A stretch of DNA of 64,000 nucleotides from Clostridia bacterium. GTDB taxonomy: Bacteria > Bacillota > Clostridia > Christensenellales > CAG-138. The notes beneath the pieces are model-generated. The model was not told the DNA's origin and made no database searches. It was given only the letters and a program-made list of their open reading frames with translations. The position numbers were made by a program, and so were the translations under genes. Positions within the stretch are counted from its first letter, which is position 1, and every line of letters starts with the position of its first letter. The stretch spans positions 45,556 to 109,555 of the forward strand of contig JAFQXA010000011.1 of NCBI GenBank assembly GCA_017407205.1. Reading direction: 5' to 3'. Shown piece after piece: positions 8,122 through 16,442 of this stretch.

Positions 8122-9885
8122 TTACTCCACCGTAATTATGAGCTTTGCGCCTCTTATTTTAACTTGACTCATGGGAATTCTTTCTCCGTTGTATGTAACT
8201 GCACAAACCTCATCAGCAAGCCAGATATGTCCGCTTCGCGCTGTTACTGTGATGAGCTTTCCATCATCTGAAAGCGATGATACATAGGGCGGTTCATAGC
8301 CTTGACTGTTTTCCCACAAGGGCGTACCGTCCTGTGCTATATTGACCGTACCGTCCAAAAATCTTTTAAGCTCTGTTTTCTGTAAATCCGTATATTCAAA
8401 ATCCGTGTCCGTATATGCTGCATAGGCGACTTCTGCAACGCTTCTTGAATTGTCCTCAGCATTATAATCACTGTAGAAATAAGCTGTTTCACCGTTTGCA
8501 TATATTACCTTTACATATGCTACGGCAGAGAATTCTCTGTTGTAGTTCTGCTTGGCTATATTCCATATGACGCCCGTATAAGTGCAGAAGCCTTCTTCAT
8601 CGGGAGTTTCATTATACCAATTGCTGCGATGCACTTTTACATAATCGTCAGAAGAATCAATCTCCTCTATAGTAAAACTGCCTGCTTCTTCTACTATATC
8701 GGTGGGAACTATAAAGGTTCCGACGGAGAAGTTTGAACTGCCCGAAACAGCAAGCAAAGCTTCATACTCTTCAAGATTTATTTTGCTTGTAAATCTCAGT
8801 CCCGTGGGCGAGCTCAATTTTACGGCCGCACCCTTTTCCATGCTGAGTGTAATGTATACAGGTTCTGCTTCCTTTAAGTCATTTGCAGTACCTGAAAAAT
8901 CGGAGCCTGCCTTGAAAAGTGCATAATGTCCGTTAAGCTTTGCCTTGTAACCTACAAACTGCTTGCCCGCAATGGGAGCAGGAGCTTCGGGGAAAGTAAG
9001 TCCGCCAACGCTGATTATGACCTCGTTGCTTTTGGCGCCCTGTATCTTTGCACAAACACAATAAGTTCCGTTAACTGAGGGAGCAGTATATGTAAACTCT
9101 GCTCCGCTTGATGTATAAACATCATTTACATACCATTTTATATCGCTGTCGGGATAAATACCCTCGCAAACAGGTGATGCCGTAAATTCAACCGGAGTTA
9201 CGCTGTCTGCATTGAACATGACGGAGTCATATGTCTTTATGCTTATTGTTTTTGCAGTATAATGAGTGGATATACTCATCGTGCCGGGAATTGAAGCAAC
9301 CTTATCAAGTGCTGTTTCGCTGCCCTGTGAAGCTGATTTTCTGAAAACGAACGGTGTATCGGCACTTTCAGATACAATCACTTCTATATTTGACGAAGCA
9401 TCTGTAAAACTTACAACATCTTCACGAAGCTTCATGCGAAGGTTGAACATTACACCCTCACCATCAAATACATACTGCTCATTGCTGCCGGAAAGGTTCT
9501 TTTGGAAAACGCCCGACATTACCACACGCACCAAGCCTTTTGCATTGTCGGCACCGGCTATTACCGTGGGCTTTACTTTATTATCCGGATTTTTTGCATC
9601 CTGTGCGTAGTAAAGCATTGAATCCGACGGAATTACAACGCTGTTGATTGACTCAAAAACATTTTCGTCAAACTTTATGCTGAACTGCATATCTATAAAG
9701 CCCTGTTCGTTTTGCGTAACCGAGACGGGTACACTTACATAGGATGAGCTTTGAGTGTCAAAAGAAGCATCTCCCACCTGAAGCGTCAATTCAGTATCCG
9801 CAGTTGCCAGAGCAAAGCTTACTGCAAAAAGTGCAAGCACAGCCATCAGCAATATTGATATAACCTTATTAAAAGAAGCTTTCAT
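8122..9885 (-). CDS. Secreted protein with N-terminal cohesin-like domain, Ig-like domain and unnamed C-terminal domain
   Basis: 587 aa. A signal peptide (1-29, ending LATA) is followed by a cohesin-like beta-sandwich (about 31-195). Hallmarks are the strand pattern YVSVPVSVTQNEQGFIDMQF, then IKFDENVFESI and later RVVMSGVF and GVMFNLRMKL. Residues 205-300 look Ig-like (IKWYVNDVYTSSGAEFTY). The next block, about 300-520, has GLRFTSKI, VGTFIVPTDI and SVAEVAYAAY and resembles a module repeated in many clostridial secreted proteins. No sortase motif or membrane anchor is visible, so it is probably released or held by protein contacts. Strong AGGAGG 8 nt before the start. Cohesins bind dockerins, and two dockerin proteins are encoded at 1956-5036 and 27081-30746; pairing is an inference. 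Confidence 0.75.
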   Translation of the reverse strand: MKASFNKVISILLMAVLALFAVSFALATADTELTLQVGDASFDTQSSSYVSVPVSVTQNEQGFIDMQFSIKFDENVFESINSVVIPSDSMLYYAQDAKNPDNKVKPTVIAGADNAKGLVRVVMSGVFQKNLSGSNEQYVFDGEGVMFNLRMKLREDVVSFTDASSNIEVIVSESADTPFVFRKSASQGSETALDKVASIPGTMSISTHYTAKTISIKTYDSVMFNADSVTPVEFTASPVCEGIYPDSDIKWYVNDVYTSSGAEFTYTAPSVNGTYCVCAKIQGAKSNEVIISVGGLTFPEAPAPIAGKQFVGYKAKLNGHYALFKAGSDFSGTANDLKEAEPVYITLSMEKGAAVKLSSPTGLRFTSKINLEEYEALLAVSGSSNFSVGTFIVPTDIVEEAGSFTIEEIDSSDDYVKVHRSNWYNETPDEEGFCTYTGVIWNIAKQNYNREFSAVAYVKVIYANGETAYFYSDYNAEDNSRSVAEVAYAAYTDTDFEYTDLQKTELKRFLDGTVNIAQDGTPLWENSQGYEPPYVSSLSDDGKLITVTARSGHIWLADEVCAVTYNGERIPMSQVKIRGAKLIITVE

Positions 9886-10023
9886 GTGCGTTCCTCCTGA
9901 AACTTAAATAAAACAATAGACTTATTCAATTGTTATTATACCTAAAACAATCAAAAAAGTATATACTTTTAGCCGTACTTTTAGTAAAATCAAAATGTCA
10001 GTTGATACCTTTTAAAGATTGGA

Positions 10024-10206
10024 GTGTTTCTCATAGAGCCCTGTGATTACATCGTATTGCGTTTTGACGGAGAATACGCGGTATTAAAACGCATCGATAT
10101 TGAAACCGATGATACTTTTTTCATTGCCCGTGCATTCCTGCCCGTCGAGGCGGACGAAGGCACAAAACTTCACTTTGAAGCATTTGAGTATACCGTCATT
10201 GGTTAA
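10024..10206 (+). CDS. Small DUF3006-like protein
   Basis: 60 aa starting with GTG. The sequence has the features of the DUF3006 group: an Asp/Arg-rich opening followed by RFDGEYAVLK, then a short linker ending ARAFLP and DEGTKLHFEAFEY. These are small beta-barrel-like proteins of unknown function found across Firmicutes. The start is uncertain: GGAG abuts the GTG and no better spaced ribosome binding site was seen. It sits upstream of and in the same direction as the lipoprotein gene at 10283. Confidence 0.5.
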   Translation: MFLIEPCDYIVLRFDGEYAVLKRIDIETDDTFFIARAFLPVEADEGTKLHFEAFEYTVIG

Positions 10207-10282
10207 CAGAATAGTTGACGGTATTTTTTCAATGAAGTACAATACTCTCAGATAACCGAAATAATTTCCGGAGGTCTTGATT

Positions 10283-11119
10283 ATGATAAAAAGAACATTA
10301 GCCATTCTTCTTGTTCTCATTCTTTCACTCTCCCTGTTTGCCTGCAAGAAGAATCAGTATACGGACTCGGACGGTGACTATCAAAACAATCCCCCCATTG
10401 CAGGAGAAGCAGGAAGTAACGGAAACAATATTGAAAGTACAACCTTTCCTCCCCTTGCAATGAAGGACGGCTGGCCCATAGAAGGCATACTTTCAAAATT
10501 GCCTGCTTATCAATACGCAGGCTCATTTGACCAGCCCATAATGCCCGACACTTATCTTATAGACGATGCAAGCCCTTCAGGCTTTGATTCTTACTGCAAT
10601 GACCTTGTAAATGCAGGCTTTACGAAAAAAGAAGATTCTTCAGCGAACTCGGTAACACGTTATGTTTTTGAGAAAGCGGATTTAAATCTTTTGGTAACGG
10701 TTGCTTATTGGAAGGACTATAAGCAGATTGAAATTCTTGCAGAAAACCTTGACGGCAGTATTGACTACTCAAATAAAAAGACATTGAATGTTGACTTTTC
10801 AAGCTTTGAATACCTCGCGCTTCTTCCCCAATACACACAAGGCGGAAGAATAATAGAAGCTTCAAAGGAAAGCGAAAAGCGTGACTTCGTAAAAATAGTT
10901 GATGCCTCTCTTTCAGACTTTGAAGCTTACAAAGAATCACTCCTTCAGGCAGGCTTTGTAAAGGGAAGCCTCGCACATGAGGGCTGGCACAGCGAATCCT
11001 TCTATTACACCCATCCCGACCATGCTTCTTTCACGGTTGAGCTTTACTACGATATCAACGGACAGTCAACAAACAATATCGTAATCGGCATCGCAGCACT
11101 CGGTGAAGCAATTGTATAA
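10283..11119 (+). CDS. Lipoprotein of unknown function
   Basis: 278 aa with a type II signal peptide, MIKRTLAILL followed by a lipobox LFAC, placing the lipidated Cys at residue 21. The mature part begins with a low-complexity Asn/Gly/Ser linker. Two similar alpha/beta halves follow (about 65-160 and 165-278), each with a pattern like S.F..Y...L..AGF. This suggests an internal duplication: compare FDSYCNDLVNAGFTKKEDS with FEAYKESLLQAGFVKG. An in-frame TTG at 10277 exists, but GGAGG at 10270-10274 is best spaced for the ATG at 10283. It ends at a bidirectional terminator shared with spoIID. Family not recognised. Confidence 0.85.
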   Translation: MIKRTLAILLVLILSLSLFACKKNQYTDSDGDYQNNPPIAGEAGSNGNNIESTTFPPLAMKDGWPIEGILSKLPAYQYAGSFDQPIMPDTYLIDDASPSGFDSYCNDLVNAGFTKKEDSSANSVTRYVFEKADLNLLVTVAYWKDYKQIEILAENLDGSIDYSNKKTLNVDFSSFEYLALLPQYTQGGRIIEASKESEKRDFVKIVDASLSDFEAYKESLLQAGFVKGSLAHEGWHSESFYYTHPDHASFTVELYYDINGQSTNNIVIGIAALGEAIV

Positions 11120-11136
11120 CACGGTAATTTCAAAAA

Positions 11137-11168
11137 AGCAAGGACTTTTGTTGTTCCTTGCTTTTTTT
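11137..11168. terminator. Bidirectional terminator between the lipoprotein gene and spoIID
   Basis: AGCAAGGA (11137-11144) pairs with TCCTTGCT (11155-11162), with A-rich sequence before and a T run after. Confidence 0.8.
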
Positions 11169-11170
11169 GC

Positions 11171-12175
11171 TTAAATAGTAATTATCTCGGTATCCGTGTA
11201 ATAGTGCATGAGTATCTGGGAGTATGTTTTTCCCTCCTTTGCCAAGGAATTTGCTCCGTACTGGCTCATTCCCACACCGTGACCGTAGCCGTAGGTTGTG
11301 ACTATGACCTTTTTATCTGTAAATTCCAGTGTGAAGTTTGCACTTTCAAGGGAAAAGAGCTTTCTCATATCCTTTCCGCTTACCGTTACATTTGAGAGCC
11401 GTATTTTTTCAATTCTTCCGCCCTCATACCTTGAAACTATCTCGATGCTTTTTTCAAGATTTCTCTCGTTTAAGTTGGCTTTGCTCCATTTTTTATTTAT
11501 GCGTTTTACGAACTCACTCTTTGTAAAGCTGACGCTCTTTGTGCCGTGAGCATCTTCCCTGTCGGGGCTTTCAACACTTAAAAGGTACGGTCTTGCCTCT
11601 AAAAACACATTGACTGCCGCCTCCGTCATACCTCCGGAATTGGAATGATACAATGCCTCTATCGGCTGACCGTCATACGCTATGATTTCGCCGCGTGTTT
11701 CATATACAGCGTCCGTTATCTTTTTTATGTTCTCCTGATACTCATCTCCCCAATTTTCATAAAGCTCCGCTTCACTTCTGTATGCCTGACAACAGGTACT
11801 GTCACTGCACACATCGCACCCGTCTTTTTTACAGGGATTTCCGCCCAGGCTTTCAATATGCCTCACCGTAAATGTTCTTGCTGCAACCGCCTGTGCCTTC
11901 AATGCTTCTTTTTCAAACGAAACAGGCATTTCCGCTGCCACAACTCCCACAAGGTATTCCTCCATATTCATAATGCGTGCTTCTTTTTCTCTGTGAAGAT
12001 ATACACTGATTTCTACATCCTTATAATGTTGTGCATTTTTCTTGATGTAGCTCTCTTTATCTGAGCTTATCAGAAAACCCCTTATGAGCAATATGAGCAA
12101 GGTTATAAAAGCCGCAACAATTATGTAGGGAGCAATATCTTTTTTTATGTATTTTTTTCTTCTTGAATTCACCAT
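11171..12175 (-). CDS. spoIID: Stage II sporulation protein D, lytic transglycosylase
   Basis: 334 aa. One N-terminal transmembrane helix (about 15-34) is followed by an extracytoplasmic SpoIID domain. SpoIID cleaves glycan strands during forespore engulfment together with SpoIIP and SpoIIM. The catalytic-glutamate motif is intact in YLVGVVAAEMP (Glu82), followed by ALKAQAVAARTF. A Cys-rich insert (CKKDGCDVCSDSTCC) matches the zinc-binding loop known in SpoIID, and the C-terminal YGYGHGVGMSQYGA motif is present. Start taken at the first ATG; no clear ribosome binding site is visible upstream. CATATATA lies only a few bases before the ATG and might be a sigma-E-like -10, but this is weak. It is monocistronic here and convergent with the lipoprotein gene. 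A second, divergent SpoIID-like protein is encoded at 49984. Confidence 0.93.
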   Translation of the reverse strand: MVNSRRKKYIKKDIAPYIIVAAFITLLILLIRGFLISSDKESYIKKNAQHYKDVEISVYLHREKEARIMNMEEYLVGVVAAEMPVSFEKEALKAQAVAARTFTVRHIESLGGNPCKKDGCDVCSDSTCCQAYRSEAELYENWGDEYQENIKKITDAVYETRGEIIAYDGQPIEALYHSNSGGMTEAAVNVFLEARPYLLSVESPDREDAHGTKSVSFTKSEFVKRINKKWSKANLNERNLEKSIEIVSRYEGGRIEKIRLSNVTVSGKDMRKLFSLESANFTLEFTDKKVIVTTYGYGHGVGMSQYGANSLAKEGKTYSQILMHYYTDTEIITI

Positions 12176-12231
12176 AGGAATATATATGCATTCTTTCTTG
12201 TCACAATTCTTAAATGTTCACAAGTTATACA

Positions 12232-12260
12232 TTGTAGTAAACCTTTTTCAATAGTATAAT
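12232..12260 (+). promoter_or_regulatory. Sigma-A promoter
   Basis: TTGTAG (12232-12237), 17 bp, TATAAT (12255-12260), 38 bp before the ATG at 12299. Confidence 0.6.
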
Positions 12261-12298
12261 TAGGTTAATAATATACCTTGAAAAAGGAGTAGATTTTG

Positions 12299-13276
12299 AT
12301 GATAAAAGCTATAAACGCAGGAGATAAGAACGAGCTTCGCAAGCTTTTAAAGATGTATTCTCAGGCTATTTATCAGCGAGCACTCGCAACCACTGAAAAC
12401 ACTGAGCACGCAAAGGAAGTTACACGCCTTGTGCTTTCATATGTTGCGGCTTGCGCTGCTTCAGGAACCTGTCAGGAGAATGTGGATGCATGGCTCATGT
12501 CGGTAACCGATGCACATGCTAACCGCTATATGGAAAATATACGGCTCGAGGAAGAAGCAAAAAAGAGCTATTTTACAGCCCCTACCGCCTTGGGCACAGC
12601 TCCCTCCTCCACGGCTTATGATGTTTTGAAACAGCCGATATATGAAAACGCACCTGAAAAGAACGAAGAGGAAAAGAGCGAGTTCGTCCCCTTTTCGCCT
12701 ACGCTTTCAATACCTGAGCGTCCCGAATTCGCTGCAAGGCAGGATGAGTATTCAACGCAGTCACGCATCTCAGGCGTAACTCCTGCTCCTCCTATTCGTA
12801 TTGAAAACGGTCAGCCGAGGGAGTTTGTTCCGCCCCAGTATGTTCCCCCTCAATACAATCCTGTGCAGACCTCCTCTGTAATGGACGAGATAAATGCACA
12901 AAACGGCGCGGAAAATGTTCCGAATTATTTTGCAGACCCTGCACCTGCTCAGAACACCGGTTATTCTGTAAGCAATACACCTGAAAAGCCTACATACGAG
13001 GTACCGCAGGCACAGTTTGCAGAGCCTGTGCAGGAAGCTGCTCCGAGCTCCCATGAAGCTTCTGCAGCCCCCTCTTTCAGCGACAACATAATGCCCGTTT
13101 CACTCACCGATGATGACGATGAGGAAGTATTAAGCAAAAAGGAACAGAAAAAACAGAAAAAGCAAAAGAAAAAGTCCGGTTCGGGCAGCGGAGTGCTTAT
13201 TGCGGTAATCACAATAATCCTTTTGCTTGTGGTCGGTGTTCTCATTGCTGAGATTGTAAGCATACTTATTTCATAA
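12299..13276 (+). CDS. C-terminally membrane-anchored protein with sigma-region-2-like N-terminus
   Basis: 325 aa. Residues 1-75 resemble a degenerate ECF sigma-factor region 2. GDKNELRKLLKMYSQAIYQ matches the pattern of its first helices and ENVDAWLMSVTDAHANRYM that of its last, but the usual acidic core-binding stretch (DVVQD type) is replaced by EVTRLVLSYV. A long Pro/Glu/Gln/Asn-rich disordered region follows (80-275), then a Lys/Gln-rich patch and a single C-terminal membrane helix (about 300-322). The basic patch before the helix predicts that the N-terminal part is cytoplasmic. No region 4 is present, so it is not expected to be a functional sigma factor. GGAG lies 9 nt before the chosen ATG; an in-frame TTG directly precedes it. 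Function unknown; an adaptor or scaffold is possible. Confidence 0.75.
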   Translation: MIKAINAGDKNELRKLLKMYSQAIYQRALATTENTEHAKEVTRLVLSYVAACAASGTCQENVDAWLMSVTDAHANRYMENIRLEEEAKKSYFTAPTALGTAPSSTAYDVLKQPIYENAPEKNEEEKSEFVPFSPTLSIPERPEFAARQDEYSTQSRISGVTPAPPIRIENGQPREFVPPQYVPPQYNPVQTSSVMDEINAQNGAENVPNYFADPAPAQNTGYSVSNTPEKPTYEVPQAQFAEPVQEAAPSSHEASAAPSFSDNIMPVSLTDDDDEEVLSKKEQKKQKKQKKKSGSGSGVLIAVITIILLLVVGVLIAEIVSILIS

Positions 13277-13290
13277 AAACAATCAAGAAT

Positions 13291-13320
13291 CCTTTGAAAG
13301 ACTCCCTTTCAAAGGTTTTC
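13291..13320 (+). terminator. Terminator after the sigma-2-like gene
   Basis: CCTTTGAAAG (13291-13300) pairs with CTTTCAAAGG (13306-13315), followed by TTTT. Confidence 0.7.
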
Positions 13321-13366
13321 TTGCCGTTTTGGGAAAAATGCAAAATTTTTTATTGCCACATTGTTT

Positions 13367-13398
13367 TTGACAAAACTACATAGAATATGTGATATAAT
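13367..13398 (+). promoter_or_regulatory. Candidate promoter of the nfeD-floA operon
   Basis: Extended -10 TGATATAAT (TATAAT at 13393-13398). A TTGACA at 13367-13372 is 20 bp away, longer than usual, so the extended -10 probably carries most of the recognition. Confidence 0.4.
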
Positions 13399-13421
13399 GC
13401 TTACAAAGAAAGGAGTTTTAA

Positions 13422-13940
13422 ATGGATACTCTGACTTTTTCGGGATATTTTCTCGGCTTCAGCTTGCCTGCAATCGCTTGTCTTATAGCAGGTCTTGCAC
13501 TCGTAATATGTGAAATGTTCATGCCCGGCTTCGGCGTGCCCGGAATTTTGGGTACAATAGCGCTTGTGTTCGCTGTTATATTCAGGGCTCAGGAAGGACC
13601 TGTGCAGGCTGTTATAATAACGATAGCACTCATACTTGCTTTTTTGCTGATAGCAGGCTTTATCATTTTCCGTTCATTAAAGAAAGGAAAGCTTTCAAAA
13701 TCACAGATAGTATTGAGCGATGCCATAACAGAAAATGCAACAGCTATTGATGACGAAGAAATAAAAGCACTCGTTGGCAGAGAAGGTATTTGCCTCAACA
13801 CTCTCCGTCCGTCGGGCAACGCTGATTTTGACGGATTGAAGCTTGATGTATTGAGCGAGGGCGAATTCATAAAGGCAGGCTCAAGGGTGCGTGTAGTCCG
13901 TGTTGACGGTCTTAAAATACTTGTAAAAGAGGTACAGTAA
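13422..13940 (+). CDS. NfeD-family membrane protein
   Basis: 172 aa. Three or four hydrophobic segments (about 12-95) with the NfeD signature region LVICEMFMPGFGVPGILG are followed by a soluble C-terminal OB-fold domain (about 110-172: LVGREGICLNTLRPSGNADFDG...GSRVRVVRVDGLKILV). Short NfeD proteins are partners of flotillin/stomatin-like SPFH proteins, and here the next-but-one gene is floA, the expected pairing. AAAGGAG lies 7-8 nt before the ATG. It opens an operon running at least to FloA and probably to the HAD gene, since all following genes are overlapping or within about 30 bp. Confidence 0.9.
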   Translation: MDTLTFSGYFLGFSLPAIACLIAGLALVICEMFMPGFGVPGILGTIALVFAVIFRAQEGPVQAVIITIALILAFLLIAGFIIFRSLKKGKLSKSQIVLSDAITENATAIDDEEIKALVGREGICLNTLRPSGNADFDGLKLDVLSEGEFIKAGSRVRVVRVDGLKILVKEVQ

Positions 13941-13941
13941 T

Positions 13942-14157
13942 ATGTTTTGCAAAAAATGCGGTACGCTTTATAATCCCAAGGAAGGACCGTGCCCCAAGTG
14001 CTCAACAGAGGACATAAAGTATGAGCCAAAGGCAATGAGCGAGGAGGAAGCAAAAAGGCTTCGTAAAAAATCATGGATTCAGCTCCTTATCGGCATACCT
14101 GCATTCATCGGTGTCATATACGGTATAATCTACCTTATGAATCTTATAAAGCAATAA
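13942..14157 (+). CDS. Small zinc-ribbon membrane protein
   Basis: 71 aa. An N-terminal zinc ribbon with two CxxC pairs (FCKKCG and CPKC, residues 2-20) is joined through a Glu/Lys/Arg-rich linker to one C-terminal membrane helix (about 46-67). It starts one base after the nfeD stop. Family not recognised beyond the ribbon. Sitting exactly between nfeD and floA in a tight operon, it is a candidate accessory component of the flotillin membrane assembly; that role is inferred from position alone. Confidence 0.8.
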   Translation: MFCKKCGTLYNPKEGPCPKCSTEDIKYEPKAMSEEEAKRLRKKSWIQLLIGIPAFIGVIYGIIYLMNLIKQ

Positions 14158-14175
14158 TTAAAACGGAGGATTTTT

Positions 14176-15144
14176 ATGGATTACTTATTACCCATCATAC
14201 TGATAATTGCATTCTTGATTTTATTCTTCACATTCGTACCCGTTGGCTTATGGATAAGTGCAACGGCATCGGGCGTTAAGGTTGGAATTTTCCAGCTTGT
14301 TGCAATGCGTATCCGCAAAGTAGCCCCCTCACGCATCATAAACCCCATGATAAAGGCTACAAAAGCAGGCTTGTCAATACCCATTAACAAGCTTGAAGCA
14401 CACTACCTGGCAGGCGGTAATGTTGACAGAGTAGTAAATGCACTCATTGCTGCACAGCGTGCAGGTATTCCCCTTGACTTTGAGCGCGCCTGTGCCATCG
14501 ACCTTGCAGGCCGTGATGTTTTGAACGCTGTTCAGATGAGCGTTAACCCCAAGGTTATCGAAACTCCCGTAATTGCAGCTATTGCAAAGGACGGTATTGA
14601 GCTTCGTGCAAAGGCAAGAGTTACGGTTCGTGCAAATATTGACAGGCTCGTCGGCGGCAGCGGTGAAGAAACGATTATCGCAAGAATAGGCGAAGGTATT
14701 GTTACAACAGTAGGTTCATCCTTCAGCCACAAGGATGTTTTGGAAAATCCCGACCTCATTTCAAGAACAGTTCTTGAAAAAGGTCTTGATGCAGGTACAG
14801 CCTTTGAAATTCTCTCAATCGACATAGCCGATGTTGATGTCGGCAGGAACGTCGGCGCACAGCTCCAGATCGACCAGGCAGAAGCAGATAAGCGTATCGC
14901 ACAGGCAAAGGCAGAAGAGCGTCGTGCAATGGCTGTTGCACAGGAACAGGAAAACAAGGCAGAAGTTGAAGGTATGCGTGCAAGAGTTATCGAAGCAGAA
15001 GCAGAAGTACCGAGAGCCATCGCAGCAGCATTCCAAAACGGCAAGCTCGGTGTTATGGATTACTACAATATGCAGAACATAATATCAGACACACGTATGC
15101 GTGACTCAATTGCAGGAACACAGCAAACAGATAAGAAGGATTAA
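14176..15144 (+). CDS. floA: Flotillin-like protein FloA
   Basis: 322 aa, the typical FloA/YqfA length. Two hydrophobic hairpin segments at the N-terminus (about 2-28) are followed by an SPFH-type domain ([36 protein letters not shown]...[20 protein letters not shown]) and an Ala/Glu-rich coiled coil (about 235-290) with EA-rich repeats. FloA scaffolds functional membrane microdomains and affects membrane fluidity and protein secretion in Bacillus. GGAGGA lies 7 nt before the ATG. Co-transcription with nfeD is the known arrangement; here the operon also carries signal peptidase genes. Confidence 0.95.
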   Translation: MDYLLPIILIIAFLILFFTFVPVGLWISATASGVKVGIFQLVAMRIRKVAPSRIINPMIKATKAGLSIPINKLEAHYLAGGNVDRVVNALIAAQRAGIPLDFERACAIDLAGRDVLNAVQMSVNPKVIETPVIAAIAKDGIELRAKARVTVRANIDRLVGGSGEETIIARIGEGIVTTVGSSFSHKDVLENPDLISRTVLEKGLDAGTAFEILSIDIADVDVGRNVGAQLQIDQAEADKRIAQAKAEERRAMAVAQEQENKAEVEGMRARVIEAEAEVPRAIAAAFQNGKLGVMDYYNMQNIISDTRMRDSIAGTQQTDKKD

Positions 15145-15146
15145 GT

Positions 15147-15578
15147 ATGGGTCCATTTTTAATTGTAGCGGTTATATTTGTAATATCATCGATATTGCAA
15201 AGAGCCACACAAAAAAAGACTACGTCTCAACCTCAAACGCAAAGAAGACAGCATCCTGCGTTTGAGGAAACTGCTGAGAAAAAAACCGAGCAAAAGCCGG
15301 TTTTTAAAACATATGAATCCACAATCAAGCCGACAGTTCGCGAGGCAGAGCATACGGTAAAGCCGTTTACGGAAACCGAGCATCGCCACATGGAAACGAG
15401 CTTGACGGGAATAAGTGATTGCACAAGCGAGCTTTCTCCCCTCGTTACTGTCAATGAAACAATAAAGGCAGCAAGTGAAAGGAAAGCGGGATTAAAAGTG
15501 AATTTGACTTCCCAAAACCTTGCTCAGGCGATACTTTGTTCAGAAATTTTAGGAAAGCCGAAAGCTTTAAGACGATAG
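15147..15578 (+). CDS. Membrane-anchored hypothetical protein
   Basis: 143 aa. One N-terminal membrane helix (2-17), a Lys/Gln/Thr/Glu-rich flexible middle and a conserved-looking C-terminal helix ending LAQAILCSEILGKPKALRR. Similar C-termini (helix followed by SEILG.P.A.R) occur in short anchored proteins of anaerobic Firmicutes, but I cannot name the family. It starts 2 bp after the floA stop and ends 1 bp before the DUF951 gene, so it is firmly within the operon. Confidence 0.75.
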   Translation: MGPFLIVAVIFVISSILQRATQKKTTSQPQTQRRQHPAFEETAEKKTEQKPVFKTYESTIKPTVREAEHTVKPFTETEHRHMETSLTGISDCTSELSPLVTVNETIKAASERKAGLKVNLTSQNLAQAILCSEILGKPKALRR

Positions 15579-15579
15579 T

Positions 15580-15780
15580 ATGATAACCGATTTTTCTCTT
15601 GGTGATAAAATAATAATGCGAAAGCCCCATGCCTGCGGTACAAATGAGTGGCTTGTCACAAGAACAGGTGCGGATGTAAAAATCAAGTGCATAAGCTGCG
15701 GCCGCATTGTTATGCTTGACAGGGCTGACTTTTTAAAAAGCGCAAAGAAGAATTTAGGGCAAGCGGATGCTTCCGTTTGA
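15580..15780 (+). CDS. DUF951 family protein
   Basis: 66 aa, a good match to the DUF951 pattern: FSLGDKIIMRKPHACGTNEW at the N-terminus, then DVKIKCISCGRIVMLDR with the CxxC pair. Members are short cytoplasmic proteins with a likely zinc or nucleic-acid-binding SH3-like fold; function is unknown. It starts 1 bp after the preceding stop. Confidence 0.88.
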   Translation: MITDFSLGDKIIMRKPHACGTNEWLVTRTGADVKIKCISCGRIVMLDRADFLKSAKKNLGQADASV

Positions 15781-15797
15781 CAACAAAGGACAAGAAC

Positions 15798-16415
15798 ATG
15801 GAACAGACACTCACAAAAAAACAACTTAAAGAAGCAAGAAACAGGGCTGAAAAAGTGCACGAAAAGCACAAGCCCTACCGCGAGGTTGCAAATGTTGAAT
15901 TTTTAATGTATATATTCTTGGTGCTCATTGCGGCATTTGCTGTTCGCTTGCTCGTTTTCGAGCCTGTAAGCGTATCGGGCGAATCAATGATGAACACGCT
16001 CCTTGACAAAGAGCGTATGCTTGTTGAGAAGATAAGCTATTGTTTCACAAAACCAGAACGCGGAGAAATTGTAATATGCTACTATCCGGATGAGCTGAAC
16101 AATGACCTTCCTGCAAAAAACACCTGCGTTAAGCGTATAATCGGCTTGCCGGGTGACACAATCGAAATAATATGGGGCGTTACATATATAAACGGCGTTC
16201 CGCTTGATGAATCGGAGTGGATTCGCGAGCCGATGTGGGAAGACAGATATTATGAGAAAACAACCGTTCCCGAAGGGCACTATTTTGTAATGGGTGACAA
16301 CCGCAATTACAGTAAGGACAGCCGAAGTATGTACGTAGGCCCCATTCCCGAATATCGGATAGTCGGCAGAGCAAGAGCGCTCATCTGGCCGTTTGACAAG
16401 TTCAAAGTATTATAA
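15798..16415 (+). CDS. lepB: Signal peptidase I (active form)
   Basis: 205 aa. Basic cytoplasmic N-terminus, one membrane helix (about 34-53), then the S26 catalytic domain outside the membrane, which removes signal peptides from exported pre-proteins. The catalytic Ser63 in VSGESMMNTL and the general-base Lys112 in VKRIIGLPGD are both present, as is box E, MGDNRNYSKDSR. The motif has Asn where most have Pro after the two Met residues. A TTG at 15777 is in frame, but AAAGGA sits 7 nt before the ATG at 15798. It is followed after 27 bp by a paralogue lacking the catalytic residues. Confidence 0.93.
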   Translation: MEQTLTKKQLKEARNRAEKVHEKHKPYREVANVEFLMYIFLVLIAAFAVRLLVFEPVSVSGESMMNTLLDKERMLVEKISYCFTKPERGEIVICYYPDELNNDLPAKNTCVKRIIGLPGDTIEIIWGVTYINGVPLDESEWIREPMWEDRYYEKTTVPEGHYFVMGDNRNYSKDSRSMYVGPIPEYRIVGRARALIWPFDKFKVL

Positions 16416-16442
16416 ATAAAAAGCTATAAGAATACAGAAGAT

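Noticed and set aside
12181..12190. CATATATA upstream of spoIID as a sigma-E -10 box
   Set aside because: It is only about 5 nt from the ATG and has no matching -35; spoIID is sigma-E dependent in Bacillus, but this site is not convincing.
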